Part shown: positions 12,420 to 23,679 of the stretch, piece by piece
How the letters are laid out: each line of letters begins with the position of its first letter
Position numbering within the stretch: position 1 is the first letter of the stretch
Assembly (NCBI GenBank): GCA_030737835.1
Contig: CM060849.1
Location: forward strand, 2,418,001-2,482,000
DNA length: 64,000 nt
Reading direction: 5' to 3'
DNA from: Acorus gramineus
Taxonomy: Eukaryota > Streptophyta > Magnoliopsida > Acorales > Acoraceae
Translations under genes and position numbers: made by a program
The notes under the pieces: generated by a model
Told to the model about the DNA's origin: nothing
Seen by the model: the letters and a program-made list of their open reading frames with translations, nothing else
Database searches by the model: none

Positions 12420-14087
12420 TAATCACAGTTCAAAATAATTTATTAGAGTAGTTATCTGATCCAATAATGATTCACAGACCTATTTTATAAGCCACATGAC
12501 TACATGAGGTGACACAGGTGTGTTTTTTTTTATTTAGAAAAAGGCAGAAATAGCTACCTCGGTTTTATTTCTGATATTCGTAGTACAATTCTGATATAGA
12601 TGAGAAGACATAGAGAAAGCACAGAGGAAAAGGAAAAGAGAGGTCCATGAACGCACTATTATTTGATTAGAAGAGGTATCTAACCAAGCCAACGGTCCGC
12701 CTATACCTTCATGCTATCCTGTGATTGTCATTCGTCCATTGCGGAAGGTAACCTCCCTCGCTCCTGCCAAGAAACGCCCTCAATTTCGGACGCAACAGCA
12801 GAATAGCTCCCATATGTTCTCCCAATATGTCCAGGCGCCTCAAAATATGGTTGCGTTCCTGGTGAGCCATATGGACCATACCGCTGCAAGGACTACGGAT
12901 TGTGTGATGCGAGCATATGTGCTCCTATCTCCTGCCCTTCTCAAGTTCTTACCCGCCAACACCCCCGCCATTACTCCCGAGGTAACACAGGTGTTAATAC
13001 CAATTTTATCATTTTGTTTTTTTTTTTATAATTACTCCCCATAATCAAGGACTCTGTTACAATTGTTGATGTGGCATGATTTTTAAATTTTGTTGGAGAA
13101 TCAAATCCCATTATATTTAAAAATTAATAGTCTTCTATTTTTTGCTTTATAAGATGAAAAAAAAAGACATGATCTGTCTGTTTGTCCATCTGCAGTTTCT
13201 TTTACTTCTCCACCTAAAGCAGAATTTGTATTTGGATCACATTCCTTATTTTGCATTTGTTACAATTTTTTATTATTAATTTTGATGCTAGATATTAAAT
13301 CCATTTTTTGACCCATTCAATTTATATTATTCCAATGATTTATTACTTGTTTACCGCACAAAAAAACTTTTTGACTGTCTGGTGGAAACTGATTTAGCTA
13401 AAGAAAAAGCTTTTACCACGACAAAATATCATTTTTTCTTCCAAAAATTTTTACGAATACGTTTTTTTTATATAGAAATACATTTTTTTGAAACCGCCAT
13501 TAAAAAATAAAGAAGCAATATTTGGTCTCAACTTTATTACAATTTTCTCTTGGATGTGGCATTTGATCTTAAATTATTTTACATTGGCTTGGGTTGTGTA
13601 ACATTCGAAAGTTAGTTACATTTCAAACTATTATTTTAGACTTATATACATTATTTTTTAAAAGTTAGTGACATGTTAATCTAATATAAACATGCATTAT
13701 ATCTGAAAGTCAGTTACATTTGGGGAATGTAATTGACTCTTAATTGTTATATATAACAAAAATCAATTACATTTACAAATGTGCCTAACTTTAATGCAAT
13801 TTATGTTGAAATTAAGTTATATTATATAAATGTAACTGACTTTTATTCTGAGCTCTTGTTTTATATCGTGATTTGTGTTTTATTTCTGCATTCATAAAAA
13901 AAAACTTTGTATCCATCGCAAATACTTTATCTAATGATTAGAAATAAATAATCACCAAATTAATAACAATGTTTTAAAAATAAAAATAAAAACGTTGATT
14001 ATTTATTGTCGCCATTGTTTTCTGGATGAATGAGATGTTGCAAATAAAAATTCCATTTTTTTCACTTTTTTTTAATAAATATGTTTT
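12420..14087. other. Intergenic DNA, no gene recognised
   Basis: Mostly AT-rich. A 320-bp stretch at 12721-13044 has an open frame of 107 codons but no recognised domain, promoter or splice context, so it is not called. The sequence near 13600-13860 carries several dispersed copies of a GT(C/T)AGTTACATT-like motif. Confidence 0.6.
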
Positions 14088-14372
14088 TTCAGGACGAGTG
14101 CATGTTTGAGCATACATCAGGCTGTCAACAGCGGAAGCATAAGGAATTTTCTCCATCTCTAAAGATTATCTAATCTTCTATATGTGAGCATGTGTTCTTT
14201 TGTCCCTTGAAGATATCTCATAACCTTTTTTGCTGCCTTCTAATGCTCCATGCCTGGATTACTTTGATACCTTTCAAGTAATCCAACTGCATAGGCAATA
14301 TCAGGACGAGTGCATGTTTGAGCATACATCAGGCTGCCAACAGCGGAAGCATAAGGAATTTTCTCCATATTT
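14088..14372 (-). mobile_element. Ty1/copia fossil fragment (RNase H-side of pol)
   Basis: The minus strand shows the copia signature YASAVGSLMYAQTCTRPD and, downstream, a RYLQGTKEH-like piece; both are typical of the end of the reverse transcriptase/RNase H region. It is a short isolated relic, clearly broken. A ~67-bp piece of it occurs twice (14091-14157 and 14303-14369). Confidence 0.8.
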
Positions 14373-15218
14373 TTTTTTTATTATTTTTAAGAAACCCTTG
14401 AGAATTCTAATTTCGGTCTTGTTTTTAATGGTTTCTATTTTTTAATTTTGAATTGGTTTTAAAAAAACTGGATTACTATAATAGAATAGGTTGATTTGTT
14501 TTTCTGAAAAATTGGGGATGAGTTTAACGTGAGAGGAAAATGTAAGATTTAAATGAGGGTAATATTGTATTTTACATTTTAACCTTTTTTTTAAAAGTCA
14601 AACAAGCAAGCAATAAAGGAATGACATCGACTTGTCAATGAGGCCTAAATAATGGGGCATGTGTAACAGGACTCTAACTGATTAGATCAAACCTTATATG
14701 TCAATGTTTTTTTTTTTTTAGTTTTCCACATCAAAGACGCTAACCCCTTTAACATCTTCTTGTTTATAGTTAGTATGAAATCGTTTTTATAGTATTTGAT
14801 TCTGATTCAAATCATCTCTGATCCATATTAAAATTGTCCAAAACATTTAAAAGATGTCTACCATAAAAGATATTCAAGCTAATTTTTAAATTTTTTTCAT
14901 GTGTTTAAATATTTAATAATATCTAATATATCTTAATAATATCTCCTCAAGATCAATTCATATCTAACAAAATATTATTTGAAAAAACAATAACACAACA
15001 AAACTACCGTTCATATTGTTTAAGATTTTGAATTCTAGGATAGATTATATATGGATATTCTAGGATATATTAGATATTATAAAAAATTTAAACACAATCA
15101 AATAGATTAGGTTGATTTAATTTTTAAATTTAATATTTAGTCAAACAAAATCTAACAGATTAGATTTTATCCAATTTACCAATGTGTAATAAAAAATGAA
15201 ACGAAAATTGTGTTGGAG
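14373..15218. other. AT-rich intergenic DNA, nothing recognised
   Basis: No domain, RNA gene or element boundary could be supported between the copia relic and the solo LTR. Confidence 0.55.
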
Positions 15219-15849
15219 TTACATGTTATATATGTGTCACTTTTAGCCTGCTGGTAACCGTTAGAGCGTTCTGGCAGTTTTTCATTTTTTTTTCGGTTTT
15301 CGATCGGTACCGCTAATTTTTGGACTGTTAGCTATCGTCCTGAGCTAGAGGACTCCGATTGGAAATCTAACTGCATATTTGGTGTCCTGGTGCCATTTTA
15401 GACCTCTCACGAAAATTTCATCGAATTCCGGTAACGTTCCCGAAAATTTCACAGTTCCGGGGCGTATCTGGGTTTTTAAGTCGCTGGTTATATAAGTGGG
15501 ATTTAAAAAGTGCTTGGCACTATTCATCTTCTTCCTCCCCAAGCCCTCTCTCTCCCCTTATCCGTTTTTCTTGGTTTTGAGCCCCCTAGACCCTCAAAGC
15601 TTAAAACCTGAAGCATAGGAAGTGTAGATCGGGTCCCGATCTACACTCCGATGTTTTCAAATCCCAATTCCGGCGAGTTTTGGCCGTCCGTCCGCCCTCT
15701 CTTCGCCTCTGTTTTGAGCCATCTCGGTGGTGGAGGTAGATCCGGGCGTTGGAAACCTTTTGGGAGAGGTTTCGGTGCGCGGAGAGCAACCGGATTTCCT
15801 TTCCTCCCCTTGGTAAGCCTCTTTTTCCTCTCTTTCTTGCCTAGATGTA

Positions 15850-16870
15850 TGCTAGGAGGGTGGAAATGGGGTTGGGTGGAGGTTGGCGGCGGTGGGTGGC
15901 CGTCGGGGGCTGTGGGAGGCGGTCGGAGGCCGTGGTGGTGGTTGGAGGTGGGTGGAAGAGCAGCTCGGGCTGGCTGGCTGCTGTCTCGGGCAGGGCAGCA
16001 GGTGCAGTGGTTGGCGCGGGCGTGCGCGCGCGTGCGCGCGGGCGTGCGCTCGGGGGGTGCAGAGGGAGGTGTGCAGTGCAGGCTCGCTGCGGGCAGTGGC
16101 TGTGCGCGCTGGCAGGCCGGGCGAGCTGGCTGGGCGCGCAGGCGAGCAGGGCAGGGGCGCTCGGGCATCAGGCGGGCAGTGCCCCGGGCGTGCAGGCGAG
16201 CGGTGCTTGGGCCACTCGGCGACGCGCGCAGGCAGGCAACGCGGGCAGCAGCGCGGGCAGGCTGGCAGGCGCGCTGGGCGCGTGCTGCCAGGCGCGCTGG
16301 GCGCGTGTTGCGCGGGCGTGCGCGTGGACGCTGGGGAGGGTCCCGGGTGCTGGGCGCTGGGTCGCGGGTACCGGGTGCTGGCCGAGGGTGCTGGGCGCTG
16401 GCGTGCGCAGTCGCGCGCGGGTGCGTGCGCGCGGGTGCGCGGGTTCGCACGGAGCGGGCGCGCAGGTGCGCGCGGGTTCTGGCGCGAGCGGGGGTGCGCG
16501 CGGGCGTGCGCGCGAGCGTGCGCGCGCGCGGCCAGTGCGCCTGGGCAGTGCGCCTGGGCGCTGGGCAGGGAACCAGTGCGCGCGCGCGCACGCGCATGTG
16601 CTGGGGCGTGCTGGGGCATGCTGGGGCGTGCTGGGGCAGTGCGCGGGGTGCTACGCGAGGGGCGCGGGCTGGACGCGCGGTGCGCGTGGGCGCGCGCGAG
16701 CGTGCGCGTGCGTGCGGGTGCGCGTCTGGGCGCGCGGGCAAGCGCGCGGCAGTGCGCCGACGGTGCCGGGGTGTGTGCGTGCGTGCGCATTCGTGCGTGC
16801 GCATGTGGGGGGGGGGGGCTATGCGAATGGCTGCCCGAGGGTTCGGGTAGGTGTCGGGGCACTCGGACTC
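15850..16870. repeat. CpG-saturated low-complexity block in solo LTR 1
   Basis: About 1 kb of G/C-rich sequence, dominated by short GCGCG, GTGCG and GGGCA words, lies between the donor-like and first acceptor-like sites. All six frames are almost free of stops simply because A and T are rare, so the long open frames here are not evidence of genes. Related blocks occur at 21400-22090 and 30020-31150. Confidence 0.85.
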
Positions 16871-16997
16871 GCGTGCGTACGCGCGTGCTCGCATGCGTGC
16901 GAGCCCGTATGCATGCTTATCCGAGTTTTGGGTATTTCTGTGCATTTTTATGTATAAATTGTGTGGTTTCTCACCCAATTAATACCCTGTCTTGCAG

Positions 16998-17033
16998 ATC
17001 TTGACGGACGGTCGCGCGACGACCCGATCTCCG
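16998..17033 (+). other. Conserved 36-nt mini-exon-like segment in solo LTR 1
   Basis: It is preceded by a pyrimidine-rich tract ending CTTGCAG and followed by GTGAGTGG. Equivalent 36-nt segments stand in copies 2 and C, and 23-24-nt segments in the diverged copies A and B, each with AG before and GTGA after. It has no coding logic. I infer a spliced non-coding transcript. Confidence 0.4.
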
Positions 17034-17801
17034 GTGAGTGGGACAATCCAACCCAGTAGAGAGGTGTTATACGCACTTGGGCGTATACCGACCTCTCCTG
17101 GGGCGCCATGGATGTATATTGGCATGTCTAATATGTATATCATGCGAGCATGATTTAAATGTAGAATGCATGCTACCCTAGTCTTTGCATATTAGGGACT
17201 TGCACCCTTAGGATAGGTGTAAGAGCCATGCACCATGTCCCCTGTTTCCATGTTAGGAAGCCCGACCGATGAATGTGTCCTACTAGTTTATTTATTAAAT
17301 TAAATGCTAGTATTTGTTAAATTGCATGTTATAGTGAATATTATAGGGGAGGGGCCTTGCGAGGACAGCGGTGAGACCCGGGTTAGGGTACACCGTGTTC
17401 CTTGTTTGGTTGTCGGGGTGTCCTATAACGGGAACTCACGCTGCCCTCCCGAGTTTCTTTCCCCCAATGATATTCCACCTTTGTTATAACCTTATGCATG
17501 TTCCCCGCATCGTAGTTATGCGCCCTGGTGGGTTCTGAGGAATTCAGAACAGTAGTGTTGTTATGATGTGTTGTCTGCGGATCCGAGTGGATCATATGCG
17601 ATGGATAGGCTGTTCTATCCCCTTCGTTGGATCCGGTAGAGACTGCCCCAGCGTTAGAAAGGTCGTCCCTTCCAAGGGTTCCCATCAGTAGGCGCCTCCT
17701 AATTTGGTTTCGGACTGGGCCGAAGTTGTGGGTGAAAACCAAGCGGCCTACGGAGTGGAGGAGAGACTATCGGTGGACCAAGGGTGACCAACAACCTAGT
17801 C

Positions 17802-18150
17802 AGTCCCAAGAGCCTATGTCACCCGTTGTAGGGTGAGGGTGAGGGTGTAGTAGGTTGGCGATAGCGACCTGCTGGATTGGTGTTGTCAGTCCCAATATCC
17901 TATGTCACTCCTGTTGAGGGGGTGAGGGTGAGGGTGTAGTAGGTTGGCGATAGCGACCTGCTGGATTGGTGTTGTCAGTCCCAATATCCTATGTCACTCC
18001 TGTTGAGGGGTGAGGGTGAGGGTGTAGCGGGTTGGCGGAAGCGACCCACTGGATTTGTGATTGGATGTTGATTAGTCCCAATATCCTTGGTCACCCATTG
18101 AGGGTGAGGGTGAGGGTGTAGTGGGTTGGCGTTAGCGACCCACTAGTATG
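17802..18150. repeat. Minisatellite, about four 86-98-bp units
   Basis: Units start with AGTCCCAA at 17802, 17888, 17977 and 18074. Each contains GAGGGTGAGGGTG followed by GGTTGGCG and a GCGACC motif. Homologous arrays have two units in copy 2 (22967-23160) and three in copy C (32238-32515), so unit number varies between family members. Confidence 0.85.
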
Positions 18151-18686
18151 TGGTTGTGGATGTTAAGGATTATGTGTTGTTAATTGTGGCTAAGGATTAT
18201 CTGGTTGTGGTCAATATTGTCTGTGATGCATGGGTTGTGCCGTTCACTGAGCGTGTGGCTCACCCCTCGCACAATATTTTTCTTCAGTGTCATCTGAGTC
18301 GGATCTGGAGGAGGAGCTCCCCGAGGGACTTCATCAGTAGCGGAGTAGCGCCACGTCCCGCGAGTTTCTGAGACTATCAGCATCCCTTGTACCAGTATGT
18401 ATTATTTTCCGTGCTTGGGCACGCGTTTGTGTTGTATTTGGATGTCTTTGTATGTATATTGGCTCTCACAGGACATGTGATTATGTATGGAGTCTGTAGT
18501 GTGTTTTGATTACAGATTCAGTATTTAGTTATCCGCATTTGGTGTATATATCATGTCAGCCCTGCTTTTGATGTCTGTGTGTCATTCTGGTTGCTTGTGT
18601 ATGATATATTATTGACCTCCTGTGTAGATTCTGATATTTTATATACACTTGCCGCGTCTCGGGGACGCCCGGGGCGTGACATTACA

Positions 18687-19341
18687 TACATAAAAAAACG
18701 TCAATGAGGTTGACTTTTTTTAGGAAGACCTATTTACGCTAAAAAGCTTCGCTTGAAGAGAGAAAAAAATTACCAAATGAGTGATAAAGTCATCTTTGTT
18801 GGTGTTTTAAACCCTAACAATAAAAAAAACTAAAATTGCTGACGTGGAGGGTGTGACCTGGTTAAGGTGATTACTTTGGCAAATAGTATGAAAAAGTGAT
18901 TATATTGATAATTAGTTAATTAATGATGATTCATTTAGAGAAAAAAAAACCTTATTTGGATAATATGTTCAATTTTTTTTTTATTTTGTGCGTGAATCAG
19001 TTTTTAGGTTCAATAAAACAAAGATTTATTCATTCATCTCATGATCTTACACATGATTTAATGTATTTTTAATAGTTTGGTTTTAATTATAATGATATGA
19101 TAATCCAAAAAATAAAAAAATAAATAGAGAATTCAAACCTCACCAACCATGGAAAGACGGACATCATCTATTTTATTTATTGGAAGAGGTTGTCCAAAGA
19201 GGCTGTTTATTTTTCATTTTCTCTATCTCCCATCTCTCTCCCCCCTTTAATCAAATTCATCTTTTGTTTTGAGTTTATTGGAGTAGATATGTCTACAAGT
19301 TCCTCAAAAAAAACCATGGAAAGACGGTAATAACCTGAATT
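18687..19341. other. AT-rich intergenic DNA, nothing recognised
   Basis: No element end, gene or RNA gene could be supported. It separates solo LTR 1 from the copia fossil. Confidence 0.5.
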
Positions 19342-19639
19342 TGTTATAAACTGAATAGAATACATAAACATAAGAATGCATAAACAAAGCAAACAAGCAT
19401 ATAGAGAAGAGAAGTAGAGAGAAATATCTTATTCATCCATTGATAGTTATGGAATACATTACAAACTCCTCGATTTTAGGGTCCATGAAAGAATCTCAAA
19501 TGTTGGAAGTTACAAGTAATAAGAGGTGGGGTATATAATAGAGTGTTAAAAGGTGGGAGGTTAGGGAAATGAAGAGAGGGGGTTATGGAGAAAGTGGTGG
19601 TAGTTGAAGTAGTGATGATTATCCACAATATTCACAACA
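19342..19639 (-). repeat. 3' LTR of the copia fossil
   Basis: It starts (minus strand) TGTTGTGAATATTG directly after the polypurine tract, and ends in ...TATAACA at about 19342. A TATATA box-like site lies near 19510-19520. The length of about 300 bp is normal for a copia LTR. The outer boundary is estimated. Confidence 0.55.
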
Positions 19640-20627
19640 CTCCCCCTTGAATGACCATCACGCTAAGATAATTGTTTCATTAAAACCTTGCTTGAAAAAC
19701 CCAGTGGAAAAAAAATCAAAGCGAAGGAAAAAAAGTACAATATACTTTATCTTAGATTGGTGTATACGCTTTAACACTGTCTCATTAAAACCTTGTCAAG
19801 AAAACCTAATGGGACAAAACCTAGGCGAACGAAAAGGAGTACAGTACGCAAAATGTCATCTAAAAATATATTGCCCCTCTTAATGATAAGGCCAAAAAGA
19901 TTTGTTACAAATACGTTGCGTCCGATGTTGTACACCACCTTTTTGAATGTTGACGTGAGCATGCTTTAGTGAACAAATTGACGTGATTGCCCTTCCACTA
20001 AATCTATAGAACATCGATTTCACATTCGCAAGCTTCATAATGATCATCCTGTATATAAAACTCCAAGATGTAGATACATAATGATTGTTGTACCACCACA
20101 TATAGATACATAGCCTGTTTGTGAGGATCTGAAAAATATCTTGAATATGTATATAATATTCTTTCAACAAGATACCATTAGTGGGATTCTTTAAGTAGAA
20201 TAAACCAACATATGTTGTTCCACCAAGATAACGGAAAATGTGTTTAACATCATGTCACTGCCTTCAAATTGGTGCAAATTTAAATCTGGCCCATATATTA
20301 AACTAAAAATGCAACGTCAGGTTTAGTATACTGTATCAAATATAATAAAGCATCAATTGCATAAAGACATAGTGCTTCAAGACCAGAAGATTTTCATTTT
20401 CTTCTTTTGAGTAAAAAATAAAATAGTTCTACTTTGGGTCAAGTGACCAGACAACCATACGAGAACTTTAATGAATATTATTTGTCCATATTAAAGTGCT
20501 TCAAAACTTTTTCTATATATATTATCTAATGGACAAAGATCACACTTGGGTTTCGCTCGATCTACAGGTCGACACAATATCTTAAATTTCAAACATTTAG
20601 AGGCCTTTTGTGCTCTTCAAGAGTTTT

Positions 20628-23600
20628 TGTTATATATGTGTCACTTTTTGGCCTGCTGGTAACCATTGGAGCATTTTGGCAGTTTTTGAGTTTTTTTCGT
20701 TTTTCGATCGGAACCGCAAAATTTTGGACTGTTAGCTATCGTCCTGAGCTAGAGGACTCCGATTGAAAATATAACTGCATATTATGTGTCCTGGTGCCAT
20801 TCTAAGCCACTCATGAAAATTTCATCCGGTAACGTTTCTGAAATTTCACAGTTCCGGGGCGTATCCGGGTTTTGACCGAGCGAGAAGTCATTGAGAGAGT
20901 TGACTCGGTCAAAGTGGGCCCAAGGACTTGGTCAAACCTTTTTGTCTTTTTGTATGGTTGGGTTGACCCAAGTCAAATCCCACTTAAACCTAATTAATCA
21001 AGCCCTAATCTTGATTAGCCCTAATTTTAAGTGACTTGCTATATAAATGAGATCTAAAATTTGGTTACCACTATTCATCATCCCTACCAAATGAAATTTC
21101 TCTCTCCCCTCTCTCCTTTTCTTTGATTTGAGCCCCCTAGAGTCCTCAAACCCAAAAACCTAAAGCATAGAAAGTCCCGATCTACACCCCGGTGCTTTCA
21201 AATCCAGATTCCGGCCAACCTAGCCCTTCCATCCGCCCTCTCTTCTCCTCAGATCCGAGCCAAATCGGAGGTGGGAGTAGGTCTTGGTGGTAGAGACCGT
21301 TGGGGGAGCGTTTCGGTGCGCGGAGAGCAACCGGACATCTCTTCCTCCCCTTGGTAAGCTCCTTTTCCTCTTCTTTTTGGCTTAGATGTATGTTAGGAAG
21401 GGGGTTTTGTGGTTGGGTGGTGGTCGGCGGCTGTGGGAGGCTGTCGGAGGTGGTTGGGGGCGGTCGGAGGCCGTTGGCGGCTGGTGGTTGGTGGTAGAGG
21501 AGCTCGGGCAGGGAGGGTGGCAGTCCCGGGCAGCAGGCAGCACAGACAGCGCTCAGACAGGTGCAGCGGCAGGGCGCGCGCACGCATGCACGCGGACTTG
21601 CGCACGGGCGTGCGCTCGGGTGGGCGCTGGGCGTGCTGGGGGTGCTGGCCGAGTAGGCGTGCGTGCAGGGTGCGCGGGGAGCGCTGCGCAGGGGCGCAGG
21701 CACGCTGTGCGCGCGCGGGAGTCGGTGGAGTGCTGGGCGAGTCGGCGGTGCGCGCGGGGGTGTGCGCGGAGCGCGGCGAGGTAGCGGTGGTGCGCGCGGG
21801 ATGCGCGCGGGGTGAGGCGCTGGGCGCGCAGGGCGTGCGGGGTGCTCGCGGGCCAGCGCGGGGCGTGCGGGGTGCACCCGGGCTGCTGCGATGGGGCGCA
21901 GTGGGCGTGCGGTGCACCCGGATGGCTCGGCTGCGGGTCCAGGCGTGCGGGCAGGGGCCGGCGGTGCGCCTGGGTGCGCGGGCTGAGGCGCGGCGGCGCA
22001 TCCGGGAGTCGGATGGCCGTGCGGGTGGTTGCCGGGGGTGCGGGAGTGAGTCGGGGTGCTCGGGCTAACGTGCGTGCGGGTAGTGTGCACGTTTGCCCGA
22101 GTGTTGGGTATTTAATTGTGTATGTTGTATATTTTGGGGGTATTTGTGGATTGTACTTACCCAGTTGATATCCTGTCTTGCAGATCTCGACGGACGGTCG
22201 CGCGTTGACCCGACTTCCGGTGAGTGGGGCAACCCAACCCAGTTTGGGAGGCGCTACATGCACTTGGGCGTGTACCGTCCTCCCCTGGGGCACATAGTTG
22301 GTATTAACTGTTTTTATTATAATCCATGCAAGCATGATCTGTGTGTAGAATGCATGCCACCCTAGACTTGTATGTTAGGGACTTGCACCCTTAGGATTTG
22401 TGCATGAGCCGTGCATCCTGTCACCTCGTTATCATGCTAGGAAAGCCCCGACCTATGCATGCGACCCATTAGTTTGATTTAATTAATTAAATGCAAGCTT
22501 GTGATCTTATTAGCATGCTTTGGGGAATATAAGGGGGCCTTGCGAGGTTAACATTGAGACCCGGGTTAGGGTACTCCGTGTTCCTTGTTTGGTTGGCGGG
22601 ATGTCCTACATCGGGACCTCAGGTTGCCCTCCCAAGGTCTCTTTTCCTCATTTTTATCTTATGTATTCCCCGCATCTTGGTTATGCGCGCTGGAGGAATT
22701 CTGAAAGAATTCAAGACATTAGAGTTGTAGAGATGTGCTGTCAGCGGATCCGAGTGGATCATATGCGATGGATAGGCTGTTCTGTTCCCTTTGTTGGATC
22801 CGTGTAGAGACTACCTCAGCGTTAGAAAGGTTGTCCCGTGCAGGGGCTCCCATCAGTAGGCGCCTCCTGATTTGGTAGAAGGACGGTGCTGAATGTGGGA
22901 GTGGCCAAACGACCTACGGAGTGGGGAGAGACTATCGGTGGACCAAGGGTGACCAATAGCCTAGTCAGTCCCAAGAGCCTATGTCACCTATTGAGGGGTG
23001 AGGGTGAGGGTATGGTGGGCCGGCGATGCGACGACCCACAGGATTGTGTATGGATGATTATCAGCCCATTAAGTCCCAATACCCTTTGTCACCTATTGAG
23101 GGGTGAGGGTGAGGGTGAGGGTGTGGTGGTTCGGCGATGTAGCGAACCACCGGACTTGTGATTGATTATGCCACTTTGGGGCTCTTTGCTATAAATTGTG
23201 GTTAATATAAACTGTATGCATGGGTTGTGCTATTCACTGAGCGTGTGGCTCACCCCTCGCATAAAATCTTTTTCAGTGATCACTGAGGAGGACTTGAAGG
23301 AGGAGCTTCCCGAGTGACTACACCAGTAGCGGAGTAGCGCCACGTCCCTCGAGTTTTGAGGCCATCAGCATCCTTCTCTTTGTTGTATGTATATATTTAT
23401 GTGCTTGGGCACCTAGTTTGGATTATGTATGGATTGTATTTGTGTATATATGGACATGTTGGCTCTCACAGGACATATGATTATGTATCGAGTCTGTAGT
23501 ATGTTTTGATTACAGATTCAGTCTTTTTAGCTTCCGCATTTGGTGTATATATTATGTCAGCCCTGCTTTTATCTGTGTTGTCATTTTAGCTGTTGTGTGA

Positions 23601-23679
23601 GTATGTTATTGAACTCCTGTTTACTGATATTATATATACACTTGCCGCGTCCCGGGGACGGCCGCCCTGGGGCGTGACA
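20628..23679. mobile_element. Solo LTR, copy 2, inserted in the copia fossil
   Basis: The same family as the 15,224 copy: it starts TGTTATATATGTGTCAC and ends GGGGCGTGACA, with perfect 5-bp duplications GTTTT (20623-20627 and 23680-23684). Length is 3.05 kb and no internal genes are present. The plus strand shows CTATATAAATG near 21040, a donor-like CTTG|GTAAGC near 21354, a 36-nt segment after CTTGCAG near 22184, and a last acceptor (TTTTTCAG) near 23275. It is younger than the copia element it splits. Confidence 0.87.

Larger units (their letters stand above)
15224..18681. mobile_element. Solo LTR, copy 1 of a long-LTR family (probably Ty3-type)
   Basis: The element starts TGTTATATATGTGTCAC and ends GGGGCGTGACA. 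It is bounded by perfect 5-bp duplications TTACA (15219-15223 and 18682-18686). There are no internal retroelement genes and no second LTR, so this 3.46-kb unit is a solo LTR. The TGTCACGCCCC end (minus strand) resembles the 5' end of many plant Ty3 chromovirus (Tekay/Del-like) LTRs, but that family name is from memory. On the plus strand there is TATATAAG near 15487, then a donor-like CTTG|GTAAGC at 15812, a mini-exon-like segment 16998-17033, and a last acceptor at 18287. It looks complete for a solo LTR, and fairly young given its exact target repeats. Confidence 0.85.

Noticed and set aside
12721-13044. A 107-codon plus-strand frame near the G-box cluster
   Set aside because: No recognisable domain, no splice or promoter context, and the end runs into poly-T. 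It could be a relic, but nothing supports a gene.
15641-16978. Open frames of 300-445 codons on both strands in the CpG blocks of the solo LTRs (also 21182-22090, 29819-31144)
   Set aside because: All frames are open because A/T-containing stop codons are rare. The predicted proteins are Arg/Ala/Pro low complexity, and the similarity between copies is explained by nucleotide homology of the LTR.
17817-18135. Telomere-like GGGTGA repeats
   Set aside because: The unit is GGGTGA within a 90-bp minisatellite, not TTTAGGG, and it occurs at the same place in each LTR copy.
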